Shown: positions 1-7,975, counted from the stretch's first letter. The stretch is DNA of 12,578 nt from an uncultured Acidobacteriaceae bacterium (GCA_903842845.1 CAIMNN010000306.1:1-12578); one strand, 5' to 3'. The notes: generated from the letters alone by a model not told the origin. Numbers and translations are program-made.

Positions 1-1113
1 GCCGCCATCAGCCTCGGCCGCCGTCTGCCCGTCTCCGTCGATACCAACATCGACCCCGCTGTCAACCCCGGCACCATCACCTTCGCAGTCTGCGAAAACT
101 CACCCACCGGAACGCAGAACTCAACCTGCGCCAACTACGGCCTCGGCCCCATCAAGGACCAGCTCATTCAGGTTCCGTTCTATGCATCATGGCCCGACGC
201 CGCTTGCCCCGCCGGTTCGCCAATAAACCTCGCCGGCCAATGCGGCCGATTGAATCCAAACTACCAGCAGATAACCAACGTGATCTCAAAAGCAAACTCC
301 ACCTACGAATCTGCGATGATCCGCCTCACGCGCGTCAGTCGCAAAGGCCTCGTCTTCCGCTTGCACTACAGCTACTCGCACGCAACCGATTGGAACCCGA
401 ACGAGACAACGCTCGTCGCTGGCAGCGATGCCCTCGACCCGCAGAACTTCAAATACGAATACGGCACCAGTGACCTCGATGTCCGCCACGAAGCCAGCGG
501 TATGGTGGAGTGGTTGACGCCGTGGAAAGCGCGCGGCGTCGCCGGGCTCCTCGCCAACAACTGGAGCCTCTCCACCATCGGCCGCTATGGCAGCGGTCTG
601 CCTTACACCATGCGCACCAGCGGCTCGCTCTCAACCTGCATTCCGCCCGGTGATTTCTGCATGCCCGCAAATCCACTCGGCGGCAGCGGCTCGGTCCTCG
701 CAGGCGCTGTCATCCCTGCCATCGGCCCCGGCATCAACGGCTCAGGCGGCGACAACCGCATCTACGGAACCGGCATCAACGATCACAACTTTTATTACAT
801 CGGCCGCAACACCTTCCGCTATCCGGCCGCATGGAAAGCCGACGCGCGCCTCGGCAAGCGCATCGACCTCGGCAAACTCCGCGACCTCGAACTGATGGCC
901 GAGAGCTTCAACCTCTTCAACCATGCAAATGTCGACCAGCTCGAATCAATCGGCTATGTCATCCGCTCCGGCTCAACCACCACTCTGCCAACGCTCAACT
1001 TCCTCACCGGCTTCAAGAAAAATACAACCGCTTTCGGTCAGCCGTTGAACGTGAACTCCACAAACTTCTTCCGCCCGCGCGAGTTCGAGTTCGGCGCGCG
1101 CTTGCGCTTCTAA
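1..1113 (+). CDS. TonB-dependent receptor, Oar-like, C-terminal part (5' end outside window)
   Basis: The reading frame is open from base 1 to TAA at 1111-1113, giving 370 residues of the C-terminal half of an outer-membrane beta-barrel. Seen: many alternating hydrophobic/polar strands, a 'SDLDVRHEASGMVEW' segment, 'NNWSLSTIGRYGSGLPYTM', 'AESFNLFNHANV', and a last strand ending ARLRF with a terminal Phe, the usual signal for insertion by the BAM complex. Family knowledge: these motifs are typical of the C-terminal barrel of large Oar-like TonB-dependent receptors with an N-terminal carboxypeptidase-regulatory-like domain. Such receptors are very abundant in Acidobacteriota and are thought to import glycans or siderophores or to act at the surface. 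The plug and TonB box would lie upstream, outside the window. Substrate cannot be told. An in-frame ATG at 250 is internal, not the start. The two-Cys stretch CIPPGDFC near residues 211-218 could form a loop disulfide. Confidence 0.85.
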   Translation, partial: AAISLGRRLPVSVDTNIDPAVNPGTITFAVCENSPTGTQNSTCANYGLGPIKDQLIQVPFYASWPDAACPAGSPINLAGQCGRLNPNYQQITNVISKANSTYESAMIRLTRVSRKGLVFRLHYSYSHATDWNPNETTLVAGSDALDPQNFKYEYGTSDLDVRHEASGMVEWLTPWKARGVAGLLANNWSLSTIGRYGSGLPYTMRTSGSLSTCIPPGDFCMPANPLGGSGSVLAGAVIPAIGPGINGSGGDNRIYGTGINDHNFYYIGRNTFRYPAAWKADARLGKRIDLGKLRDLELMAESFNLFNHANVDQLESIGYVIRSGSTTTLPTLNFLTGFKKNTTAFGQPLNVNSTNFFRPREFEFGARLRF

Positions 1114-1114
1114 G

Positions 1115-1147
1115 CAAAACAAAAAGGCCCGGTCATCGCCGGGCCTT
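1115..1147 (-). terminator. Intrinsic terminator between convergent genes
   Basis: There is a perfect 9-bp stem, AAGGCCCGG (1124-1132) and CCGGGCCTT (1139-1147), with a 6-nt loop. On the minus strand the stem is followed by a T-rich tract (complement of the A-rich run 1115-1125), so it is a strong intrinsic terminator for the minus-strand gene ending at 1166. For the plus-strand receptor ending at 1113 the hairpin is present but no U-run follows, so it may act only weakly in that direction. Confidence 0.85.
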
Positions 1148-1165
1148 CATGAGTGCAACCACATT

Positions 1166-1699
1166 TTAGAAAATGCTGAACGAGTTCATGAACTGGTCTA
1201 TCTGCGTCGCCGGGTGGGCACTATTGCTGACCACTATCAGCTGATAAAGCCGTTTGCCCTTCAAATACTGGCGCACAGAGTAATTCCAAGTGTCGTCCTT
1301 CGCCGTGAACGCGCGCCCCGGAACGCCATTGAGAGTAACCGCACTGTCGGTCAGCAGCGTCTTTCCGCTGACTGCGCCATTGCGTGTGCCCGCCAAAACC
1401 GCCTGCGGGTCGCCTTCAGCCTGTCCTGGACCGTAATCGTTGTACATCACCATGTACGCAACATTGCCGCCTTCGAGCTCGATCGAGAACTCGTACATCG
1501 TGCCCTTCGTCCCATCTTTAAAGGGAAGCGTTTCGCTGTTGGTCGTCACCGAGCCATTGCCGGGAAATGCTACTGAAAAACGGCCCTCATTCGAGGTATA
1601 GCTTTGTGCCTGTGCCGCTTTGGTCGTAGAGACCAAAAGCAGCAAAACAGCCATGAATGCAATCGTGGACGGGAGAGATTTAGTGAACATCTTGCGCAT
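1166..1699 (-). CDS. Small exported protein of unknown function, tandem paralogue A
   Basis: This gene encodes 177 residues. The N-terminus has basic residues (MRKMFTK), a hydrophobic core (IAFMAVLLLLVS) and a plausible signal-peptidase I site near AQA/QS, so the mature protein is about 145 residues in the periplasm or outside. No catalytic motif is recognised. The mature part begins with 'NEGRFSVAFPG', then 'NVAYMVMYNDYG', 'LNGVPGRAFTAKDD' and 'QYLKGKRLYQLIVVSN', and ends in MNSFSIF. The general plan (protein enters as processed 'sFPG', then repeated strands) recalls small periplasmic beta proteins with a PsbP/Mog1-like fold, but this is only an impression. The ATG at 1699 is chosen because a GAGGTG Shine-Dalgarno sits 6 nt upstream. 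It lies 136 bp downstream of its paralogue on the same strand, and 80 of the last 99 residues are identical. It ends in its own terminator. Confidence 0.8.
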   Translation of the reverse strand: MRKMFTKSLPSTIAFMAVLLLLVSTTKAAQAQSYTSNEGRFSVAFPGNGSVTTNSETLPFKDGTKGTMYEFSIELEGGNVAYMVMYNDYGPGQAEGDPQAVLAGTRNGAVSGKTLLTDSAVTLNGVPGRAFTAKDDTWNYSVRQYLKGKRLYQLIVVSNSAHPATQIDQFMNSFSIF

Positions 1700-1703
1700 A
1701 GAT

Positions 1704-1709
1704 CACCTC
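1704..1709 (-). promoter_or_regulatory. Shine-Dalgarno of paralogue A
   Basis: GAGGTG on the minus strand, with GAGG 6 nt before ATG at 1699, fixes the start against the later in-frame ATG at 1690. The same GAGGTG-N-ATGCGC arrangement precedes paralogue B, showing that the start region was duplicated too. Confidence 0.7.
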
Positions 1710-1770
1710 GGTCAGATTAGGGGTCCCTGGCATTGTCACCAAATTTCAGCCGCAGCGCCGGGTGCAATCC

Positions 1771-1801
1771 ATCATACTCAAAACTTCTTCGCTTGATGCA
1801 A
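1771..1801 (-). promoter_or_regulatory. Candidate promoter of paralogue A
   Basis: On the minus strand, TTGCAT (1801-1796) and TATGAT (1776-1771) are separated by 19 bp. The -10 is good but the spacer is long for sigma-70, so this is a tentative call. It would give a leader of about 65 nt. Confidence 0.3.
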
Positions 1802-1835
1802 CAATTCGGCCAATTTTTTCTGGGCTGGTTGAACC

Positions 1836-2363
1836 CTACCAGATGCTGAACGAATTCATAAATTGGTCGGTCTGCGTCGCAGGGTGGTCATTATTGCTGA
1901 CTACGATCAACTGATAAAGCCGCTTGCCCTTCAGGTATTGCCGCACCGAGTAGTTCCAATGGTCGTCCTTCGCCGTGAACGCACGCCCCGGCACACCGTT
2001 CAAACTCACCGCGTTGTCAGTCACCAGCGTCTTGCCCTTCACCATGCCGTCACGTGTGGTTGTCAGTACTATCTGCGGATCACCGGTCGCATATTCGGGC
2101 GAATAATCGTTGTACATCACCATGTAGCTCACATTGCTGTTGTCCGTCTCGGTCCAAAACTCGAAGAGCTTCGTCGAATCGCCGCCCTTCAGTTGCACCG
2201 TCTCCATCTGCTGCTTCGGCTCGCCGCCAGGGAAGTAGACCGTAAAGCGCCCCGCACTGCCCGTAAACGATTGCGCCGCCGCAACCGGCGTCGAATACTG
2301 AAACCCGGCAAAGAACGGAACTGCGATTAGCAATGCAATAAAAAGCTGCGACACTCTGCGCAT
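1836..2363 (-). CDS. Small exported protein of unknown function, tandem paralogue B
   Basis: This gene encodes 175 residues from ATG at 2363. The N-terminus is a signal peptide (MRRVSQLFIALLIAVPFFAGF...), with likely cleavage after VAAA/QS. The mature part shares with paralogue A the blocks GRFTVYFPGG, NVSYMVMYNDYS, LNGVPGRAFTAKDD and KGKRLYQLIVVSN. A 37-residue stretch differs at one position. An in-frame TTG at 2366 extends the frame by one codon, but GAGG at 2373-2370 is 6 nt from the ATG and only 3 nt from the TTG, and the paralogue also begins ATGCGC, so ATG is preferred. Function unknown. The signal peptide and the absence of membrane segments place it in the periplasm or outside. There is no clear terminator between B and A, so read-through from B into A is possible. 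Confidence 0.8.
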   Translation of the reverse strand: MRRVSQLFIALLIAVPFFAGFQYSTPVAAAQSFTGSAGRFTVYFPGGEPKQQMETVQLKGGDSTKLFEFWTETDNSNVSYMVMYNDYSPEYATGDPQIVLTTTRDGMVKGKTLVTDNAVSLNGVPGRAFTAKDDHWNYSVRQYLKGKRLYQLIVVSNNDHPATQTDQFMNSFSIW

Positions 2364-2428
2364 CAAGCACCTCTGGTTTATGGTAACGATTGCAAAAACA
2401 CTGGTAAAGTCTCAGGGAAAGTATTTCC

Positions 2429-2457
2429 ATTTCACAACCCATCAAAAGCACGGTCAA
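2429..2457 (-). promoter_or_regulatory. Candidate sigma-70 promoter of paralogue B
   Basis: On the minus strand, TTGACC (2457-2452), a 17-bp spacer, then TGAAAT (2434-2429). The -35 matches consensus at 5 of 6 positions and the -10 at 4 of 6. It starts immediately after the trxB terminator, so the pair of exported proteins appears to be transcribed separately from trxB. Confidence 0.45.
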
Positions 2458-2488
2458 TCAAAAAGCGCGCACCGTTAAGATGCGCGCT
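2457..2488 (-). terminator. Intrinsic terminator of trxB
   Basis: There is an 8-bp perfect stem, AGCGCGCA (2464-2471) and TGCGCGCT (2481-2488), with a 9-nt loop. On the minus strand it is followed by TTTTTGATT. It lies 20 bp past the trxB stop codon. Confidence 0.8.
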
Positions 2489-2508
2489 CATGATTCACCT
2501 GCAAAATA

Positions 2509-3456
2509 TCAATGGTTAAACTCTTCCAAAAACTTCTCCACCTCAAGCGCCGCCATGCAGCCCGTGCCCGCGGCCGTAATCGCCTGACGGTAACGCCGGT
2601 CCTGCACATCGCCGCTCGCGTATACGCCGGGAACAATCACACCGTTCTTCGTCGTGAACACGTTGTTCGTCGTGCGGATGTAGCCGTCCTCGTCCAGGTC
2701 AATCTGTCCGGCAAAAGCCTTTGCGTTCGGCTCGTGTCCAATGCCCAGGAACAAACCGCTTATCGCAAGCGTCGAAACATCGCCGTTCACAATGTTGCGC
2801 AGCTTCAGACCCTTCACTTCCTTCTCTTCAACGCCAAGCACTTCGTCGATCACCGTGTTCGTCATCAACTCTATCTTCTGGTGCGCCATCGCACGCTCCA
2901 GCATGATCTTCGATGCGCGGAAGCTCTCGCGCCTGTGGATCAGCGTTACTTTCGACGCAAAGCGCGTCAAAAACAGCGCCTCTTCCATCGCCGAGTCGCC
3001 GCCGCCAACAACCGCGATCTCTTTCTCGCGGAAAAAGAATCCATCGCATGTCGCGCAGCTTGATACGCCGTGACCGATCAGTGCCTGCTCGCTCGGCAAT
3101 CCAAGCCAGCGCGCACTCGCGCCCGATGAGATGATCAGCGTCCGCGTGCAGATCTCGCCCGCCGAAGTATCCAGCTTGAACGGTCGCGTCGAAAGGTCCA
3201 CCTTGTTCAAATGCGCCAGCTTGAACGTCGCTCCAAATCGTGCCGCCTGCTTGCGCATGTTGTCGACCAGCTCAGGGCCCTGAATTCCCTCCGGCCAGCC
3301 GGGAAAATTCTCCACCAGCGTGGTCATGGAGAGCTGTCCGCCGGGCTCGTGACCCTCAAGGACAAGCGGGCTCAAGTTCGCACGGGATGCATAGATTGCG
3401 GCTGTGAGCCCGGAGCACCCGGACCCAAGGATTACGGTATTCAATGTCTCGCTCAT
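2509..3456 (-). CDS. trxB: Thioredoxin reductase (NADPH)
   Basis: This flavoenzyme transfers electrons from NADPH through FAD and a redox-active disulfide to thioredoxin in the cytoplasm. The length of 315 residues is normal for the low-molecular-weight bacterial type. Seen, in order: FAD-binding GSGCSG (11-16), the dimer/FAD segment ENFPGWPEGIQGPEL (50-63), the redox motif CATC (134-137) followed by DGFFF, the NADPH-binding GGGDSA (151-156) with HRRESFRAS (174-182) for the 2'-phosphate, and the C-terminal FAD motif GDVQD (282-286) with YRQAITAAGTGCMAA. All key residues are intact. The ATG at 3456 has GGAAG about 8 nt upstream. The gene stands alone, with its own terminator, and is divergent from the large exported protein. 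No thioredoxin gene is adjacent. Identification is secure. Confidence 0.97.
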   Translation of the reverse strand: MSETLNTVILGSGCSGLTAAIYASRANLSPLVLEGHEPGGQLSMTTLVENFPGWPEGIQGPELVDNMRKQAARFGATFKLAHLNKVDLSTRPFKLDTSAGEICTRTLIISSGASARWLGLPSEQALIGHGVSSCATCDGFFFREKEIAVVGGGDSAMEEALFLTRFASKVTLIHRRESFRASKIMLERAMAHQKIELMTNTVIDEVLGVEEKEVKGLKLRNIVNGDVSTLAISGLFLGIGHEPNAKAFAGQIDLDEDGYIRTTNNVFTTKNGVIVPGVYASGDVQDRRYRQAITAAGTGCMAALEVEKFLEEFNH

Positions 3457-3676
3457 GATGATTTCTTCCTTATTGTAGATGCATCAGCGCCGCAGAAAGG
3501 TTCAACTGCGCACAACCTGCTGTGATGACCGCTCTGAACGCAATCACATAAAAAGCCTCCAATTACTTTCTGATTCTTAGAGCTTTCTAGCTTTCCACGC
3601 AACCGCCGATGAATTCTAAGAGGCTTCTCAGGCAATTGATGAGAACTGGCTCAGTAATCAAGCCCGAGTTGCCGCC

Positions 3677-3680
3677 AAGG
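3677..3680 (+). promoter_or_regulatory. Shine-Dalgarno deciding the start at 3689
   Basis: AAGG lies 8 nt before ATG at 3689. An in-frame GTG at 3680 overlaps this element and has no ribosome site of its own, so the ATG is preferred. The signal peptide also begins naturally at MYKIS. Confidence 0.5.
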
Positions 3681-3688
3681 TGGGTGCA

Positions 3689-6559
3689 ATGTACAAAATT
3701 TCGACACAGATTAGAATCCTTTGCGCAACAGTTTGCATCCCGCTCTCTTGTATAACCATCGCTGATGCTGGCGGACCAAAGTATGTCGCCGGCTCTACCT
3801 ACTTCAATCAGGGCCTCATGGGCCAGCCCATCCATTGGAAGAACGGTCAGCTCAACTATTTCGTAAATCAGGGCCCGCTCAGCGCCTCCGTCAACAATCA
3901 GCAGGCTCGTGCAATGGTCGATGCTGCCGCAGCCTACTGGAACGCCGTACCCACAGCAGCCGTCTCTCTTACCGACGCCGGCCTACTCAACGAGGACGTG
4001 AGCGGCTCCAACATCGCAGTTTCAAATGGCGTCATCACCGCACCAGCCGACGTCACTCCGAACGCAACCAGTTATCCGCTTGCCGTCATCTTTGACAACG
4101 ACGGCTCTGTCATCAATGCCGTCTTCGGCTCCGGCGTCAGCGACCCCACCGACTGCTTGAACAACGTTGTCTTCGAATGGCTCGACAATCTTAACACTGA
4201 CGCCACCATCGCCCACGCCGTCATCCTGCTCAACGGTCTCTGCGCCAACAACTCACAACAGCTCTCGCTGATGAACGCCGACCTCGAGCGCGCATTCGGC
4301 CGCGTCCTCGGACTCGATTCCGCGCAGGTCACCGCCTACGGCACTCACGGCACAGGAACCAACTGGGCGCTCATGCAGCCACCGCCCTCGGTCCTCGCCT
4401 CCGGACTCACGCCGCTTCAATACGATGACGTCGCCTCACTCAGCCGCATCTATCCCGTCACCTCCGCCAACCAATCCAGCTTCCCCGGCAAACTCCTCAC
4501 CGCATCAAACACAATTTCCATTCAAGGCACCATCACCTTCAAAAGTGGAGTCGGTATGCAGGGTGTCAACGTCGTCGCGCGCCCGCTAGACGCTAACGGC
4601 AATCCGCTTAACCAGTACGCTGTCAGCTTCGTCTCCGGCGGATACTTCAACGGCAATCACGGCAACCCTATCCTCGGATACAACGACAACAACGGCAACC
4701 TGCTTTCAAACTTCGGCTCCACAAATCCCGCGCTGCAAGGCTTCTTCGATCTCAGTTGCATCCCGCTTCCGCCCGGCATGACGACGGCTAATTATCAAAT
4801 CACCTTCGAGCCGCTCAATCAGAACGACCAGCAGGCGCAATCGGTCGGCCCGTATCTTCAAGGCGCGCCGCTGCCTTCAGGCACCATGCCCGCCGTCACT
4901 CTGCAATCTCTCACCGCGGGCAGCACAAAAACCGTCAACCAGACCATCAACAACTCCGCCCAGGGCAACGACAATATCGGCGTCGTCAACGCTAACCAGG
5001 CCGCGCCGCTCCCCGCCAGCGGAATGTGGGTCGCTGGCATCAATCAAATAAACCAATCGCAATGGTTTGAGTTTCCCGTCCGCGGCGGTAGAACATTCAC
5101 GATCGTTGCCCAACCGTTGAACGAGGCAAACCAACCCAGTTCCCAAAAACTTCTCCCCTCCATCGGTGTCTGGGATGCATACGACGCCGCAGGCACCGCG
5201 CCGGTCGCCTACGTTCCCGGCCCCGATGGAATCACCGCCGGTGAAAGTTGGTTGCAGATAACCGCCAACGGCGACGACATCGTCCGCATGGCCGTCAGCG
5301 ATCAGCGTGGCGATGGCCGCCCCGACTACAACTACGAGGGCTGGGTACTCTACGCCGACACCGTGCTCCCCGACCACCTCCCCGCAACCGGCGGTTCCAT
5401 CATTATTAACGGCTTCGGTTTTCACCTCGCGGATACAGTCCTCGTCAACGGTCAGCCCGCAATTGTCACAAGCGTCAGCCCCACGCAGATAACCGCCATC
5501 GCTCCCCCCGCGCAGAACGGTGTCACCGGCTCGGTCGACGTCGAAGTCGACGACGCATCCTCCACTCAAGCCTCCGCTGTAATCTCCAGCGGCATCAGTT
5601 ACGATTCCGGCCTCGGCGACTCGCTCCATCTCAACACCGCGCCCCTCGGCACAGTCCCGCTCGCCGTGCCGCTGCCATTCACCGTAACCGCCGAAGAGCC
5701 CAACCTCGCGCCCGCCGCCGGAGTCACTGTTATCTACACCGTCAACGCCGGCACAGCAACCCTCGGCTGCGGTCAACGCACTTGCTCGGTCACCGCCACA
5801 AGCGATGGACTCGCCACAATGAACGTCACCGCCAACGACGGCAACCTCGCCGTCGTCACCGCATCGCTCACCAACGGCGCAAGCGTGCAGGCTCACTTCA
5901 GCGGCGGCATGCCTCCATTCGTCAACGCGGTCACACCTAATCTCTCCATCGCTGCCGGCGCAACCGTCACATGGCCTGTGCAGGCGCTCGTCCTCAACTT
6001 CGGCGTCCCTGCGCCTGACCAGACCGTCATCTGGCAGCCCGGCGCAGGCACAACCATCAGCGGAAATAATTTCTCAACCTCCAACGGCAACGGCTACGCC
6101 AACATGCTCCTCACCGTCGGCCCACTCGCTGAAGGCCAAAGCTCAACCACCACCGCCTGCGTCAACGGCACCAACTACTGCGCCACCTTCACCGCCTTTG
6201 GCGCACGCCCCGAGTACGCAACCCTCACCCCCATCAGCGGAACCAACCAGGTCCTCTCCGCCAGCGGCTCACCCGCGCAAACACTCGTGCGCGTCTACGA
6301 CATGAACGGCAACGAACTCGCCGGCGCAACCGTCAGCTTTTACCAAAACCTCTACGCATGGACCCCGCCCTGCCAGTTGCATCAGGTCTGCACGCCCGGC
6401 GAACTCCTCGCCAAAAATGTCAGCACCACCATCAGCGCGCTCGATGGCTCGGTCTCCTTCACTCCCGTCTCCATTCCCGGCACCGCAACCAACCTCGCCG
6501 GCCTGGTCACCACCGGCAACTCGGCCACGCTCAACGTCATCGTCCAGCAGCACCCATGA
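3689..6559 (+). CDS. Large exported protein: inactive matrixin-like domain, IPT/TIG and Ig-like repeats
   Basis: This gene encodes 956 residues. Residues 1-27 form a signal peptide, with likely cleavage at ADA/GG. Residues ~30-258 resemble the matrixin-type metalloprotease fold seen in other acidobacterial proteins: the opening 'NGQLNYFVNQGPLS', the segment 'ARAMVDAAAAYWNAV', and 'LERAFGRVLGLDSAQ', which has the exact spacing of HExxHxxGxxH but lacks all three His and the Glu (Arg201, Ala202, Arg205 and Ser211 instead; only the Gly is kept). Residues ~277-420 look like a carboxypeptidase-regulatory/CnaB-like beta domain ('IQGTITFKSGVGMQGVNVVA'). Residues ~440-555 form a further beta domain ('SQWFEFPVRGGRTFTI'). 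Residues ~562-640 are IPT/TIG-like ('GGSIIINGFGFHLADTVLVNG'). Three Ig-like modules follow (~645-740, 742-838, 843-956), each with a close Cys pair, for example GCGQRTC. No sorting signal, anchor or C-terminal membrane segment is seen. It is probably periplasmic or secreted and used for binding rather than cleavage. Domain borders are by eye. Confidence 0.8.
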   Translation: MYKISTQIRILCATVCIPLSCITIADAGGPKYVAGSTYFNQGLMGQPIHWKNGQLNYFVNQGPLSASVNNQQARAMVDAAAAYWNAVPTAAVSLTDAGLLNEDVSGSNIAVSNGVITAPADVTPNATSYPLAVIFDNDGSVINAVFGSGVSDPTDCLNNVVFEWLDNLNTDATIAHAVILLNGLCANNSQQLSLMNADLERAFGRVLGLDSAQVTAYGTHGTGTNWALMQPPPSVLASGLTPLQYDDVASLSRIYPVTSANQSSFPGKLLTASNTISIQGTITFKSGVGMQGVNVVARPLDANGNPLNQYAVSFVSGGYFNGNHGNPILGYNDNNGNLLSNFGSTNPALQGFFDLSCIPLPPGMTTANYQITFEPLNQNDQQAQSVGPYLQGAPLPSGTMPAVTLQSLTAGSTKTVNQTINNSAQGNDNIGVVNANQAAPLPASGMWVAGINQINQSQWFEFPVRGGRTFTIVAQPLNEANQPSSQKLLPSIGVWDAYDAAGTAPVAYVPGPDGITAGESWLQITANGDDIVRMAVSDQRGDGRPDYNYEGWVLYADTVLPDHLPATGGSIIINGFGFHLADTVLVNGQPAIVTSVSPTQITAIAPPAQNGVTGSVDVEVDDASSTQASAVISSGISYDSGLGDSLHLNTAPLGTVPLAVPLPFTVTAEEPNLAPAAGVTVIYTVNAGTATLGCGQRTCSVTATSDGLATMNVTANDGNLAVVTASLTNGASVQAHFSGGMPPFVNAVTPNLSIAAGATVTWPVQALVLNFGVPAPDQTVIWQPGAGTTISGNNFSTSNGNGYANMLLTVGPLAEGQSSTTTACVNGTNYCATFTAFGARPEYATLTPISGTNQVLSASGSPAQTLVRVYDMNGNELAGATVSFYQNLYAWTPPCQLHQVCTPGELLAKNVSTTISALDGSVSFTPVSIPGTATNLAGLVTTGNSATLNVIVQQHP

Positions 6560-6626
6560 GCGCGACCCCAATAACGTTGTCCCATATTTCACAATCATCA
6601 CGAATCACGCGGAGGATAATGTCAGT

Positions 6627-6632
6627 AAGAGG
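6627..6632 (+). promoter_or_regulatory. Shine-Dalgarno supporting a TTG start for ndh
   Basis: AAGAGG is followed by a 9-nt spacer and TTG at 6642, which is in the ndh frame. A stronger-looking GGAGG at 6611-6615 precedes an ATG at 6619 that is out of frame with ndh, so it cannot serve ndh unless there is a frameshift. Confidence 0.45.
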
Positions 6633-6641
6633 TCCTTCCCC

Positions 6642-7961
6642 TTGGACAGCAAAAATCAAACTCCTCAGCGTCCGCGAGTGCTCATCGTCGGCGGCGGATT
6701 CGCGGGCATCCACGCGGCCAAAAGCCTCGCCGGTCTGCCCGTCGACATCACCGTCATCGATCGCCGCAACCATCACACCTTCCAGCCGCTGCTCTATCAG
6801 GTCGCGCTCGCCGTCCTCAGCCCCGCCGATATCGCCCAGCCCATCCGCAGCATTCTCTGCAAACAAAAAAACGCCCGCGTCGTGATGGATGAACTCACCG
6901 GCATCGACACAGCTGCGCATCAGGTCGAGCTCGCCACCGGCGCCCGCCTCAGCTACGACTACCTCATCCTCGCCACCGGCGCAACCCACTCCTACTTCGG
7001 CAAAGACGATTGGGCAAAATACGCCCCCGGCCTCAAAACCCTCGAAGACGCAACCGAAATTCGCCGCCGCGTCCTCCTCGCCTTCGAACTCGCCGAGCGC
7101 CAGATGATCGAGAAGGGTTGGCATCCGCAGCTCAACTTCGTCGTCATCGGCGGCGGCCCCACTGGCGTTGAACTCGCCGGCGCAATCAGTGACATCGCGC
7201 AACTCTACATGAAGCGCGACTTCCGCCAGATTGATCCATCGCGCTCCAAGGTCATGCTCATTGAAGGTTCCCCGCATGTACTCGCCGCATATCCTGAAGT
7301 TCTTTCCGTCAAAGCCGAGGCCGAGCTCAAAAAACTCGGCGTTCAACTTCGCACCGGCACTCACGTCACAGACATCGGCCCCGGCTGGGTCAAGATCGGT
7401 GATGAACAAATTGACTCTGTCGTCACCCTATGGGCCGCAGGCGTGCAGGCATCACCTGTCGGCAAAATGCTCGACGTTCCGGTCGACCGCCGCGGCTGCG
7501 TCATCGTCAATCAAACCCTCAACCCGCCCAACCTGCACAACGTCTTCATCCTCGGCGACCTCTCCCACTTTGAAGAGAACGGCAAACCCGTCCCCGGCGT
7601 CGCCCAACCCGCAATGCAAATGGGCGACCACGTTGGCAGGCTCATCGCCGCCGACCTCAAAGCCCAACCCCGCCCCGCATTCCACTACTTCAACAAGGGC
7701 GACCTCGCAACCATCGGCCGCATGGACGCCGTCGCCAACATCAGTTGGCCCTTTCACGCCAGGCTCAGCGGTTTTCTCGCCTGGGTCACTTGGTTGGTCG
7801 TGCACATCTTCTTTTTGGTCGGCTTCCGTAACCGCCTCTCGGTCTTTGCTACCTGGGTTTGGACCTATCTCACCTTCACCCGAGGCGCGCGCCTCATCAC
7901 CGGAGACCAATCCCTCATCGGCTGGACTGAATATAAAGCCAACCTCAAACCCAAAAGTTGA
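6642..7961 (+). CDS. ndh: Type II NADH:quinone oxidoreductase (NDH-2)
   Basis: This single-subunit, non-proton-pumping enzyme oxidises NADH and reduces membrane quinone via FAD on the inner face of the cytoplasmic membrane. From the TTG it has 439 residues, normal for the family. Seen: FAD-binding GGGFAG (17-22), the conserved HHTFQPLLYQVA block, the second dinucleotide motif GGGPTG (170-175) for NADH, 'NVFILGDLSHF', and the quinone-site signature AQPAMQ (321-326). A C-terminal membrane-associated pair of hydrophobic segments follows (~373-412, 'LAWVTWLVVHIFFLVGF', then 'RGARLITG'), typical of NDH-2. The frame is open upstream to 6417, but that part overlaps the preceding gene and reads as low-complexity S/P/T, so it is not real. 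The start is uncertain. The gene lies 82 bp after the large exported protein with no terminator visible between, so read-through is possible. Confidence 0.93.
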   Translation: MDSKNQTPQRPRVLIVGGGFAGIHAAKSLAGLPVDITVIDRRNHHTFQPLLYQVALAVLSPADIAQPIRSILCKQKNARVVMDELTGIDTAAHQVELATGARLSYDYLILATGATHSYFGKDDWAKYAPGLKTLEDATEIRRRVLLAFELAERQMIEKGWHPQLNFVVIGGGPTGVELAGAISDIAQLYMKRDFRQIDPSRSKVMLIEGSPHVLAAYPEVLSVKAEAELKKLGVQLRTGTHVTDIGPGWVKIGDEQIDSVVTLWAAGVQASPVGKMLDVPVDRRGCVIVNQTLNPPNLHNVFILGDLSHFEENGKPVPGVAQPAMQMGDHVGRLIAADLKAQPRPAFHYFNKGDLATIGRMDAVANISWPFHARLSGFLAWVTWLVVHIFFLVGFRNRLSVFATWVWTYLTFTRGARLITGDQSLIGWTEYKANLKPKS

Positions 7962-7975
7962 AATAAAAGAATTTT

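Noticed and set aside
3457..3688. Divergent promoters between trxB and the large exported protein
   Set aside because: A TACAAT occurs close to trxB, but it lacks a fitting -35 and would put the start at the ribosome site. No convincing pair was found on the plus strand.
4877..5896. Long open frame (339 codons) antisense to the large exported protein
   Set aside because: It lies fully inside a well-supported gene, is rich in Gly/Val/Asp/Cys as expected from reading high-GC coding DNA backwards, and has no domain or ribosome site.
6556..6559. ATGA overlap suggesting translational coupling from the large exported protein to ndh
   Set aside because: The ATG at 6556 is in a different frame from ndh, so it cannot start that protein.
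6537..7409. Long open frame (290 codons) antisense to ndh
   Set aside because: It is a shadow of ndh: composition is Gly/Ala/Asp/Glu-rich with no family motif, while the sense strand encodes a clear NDH-2.
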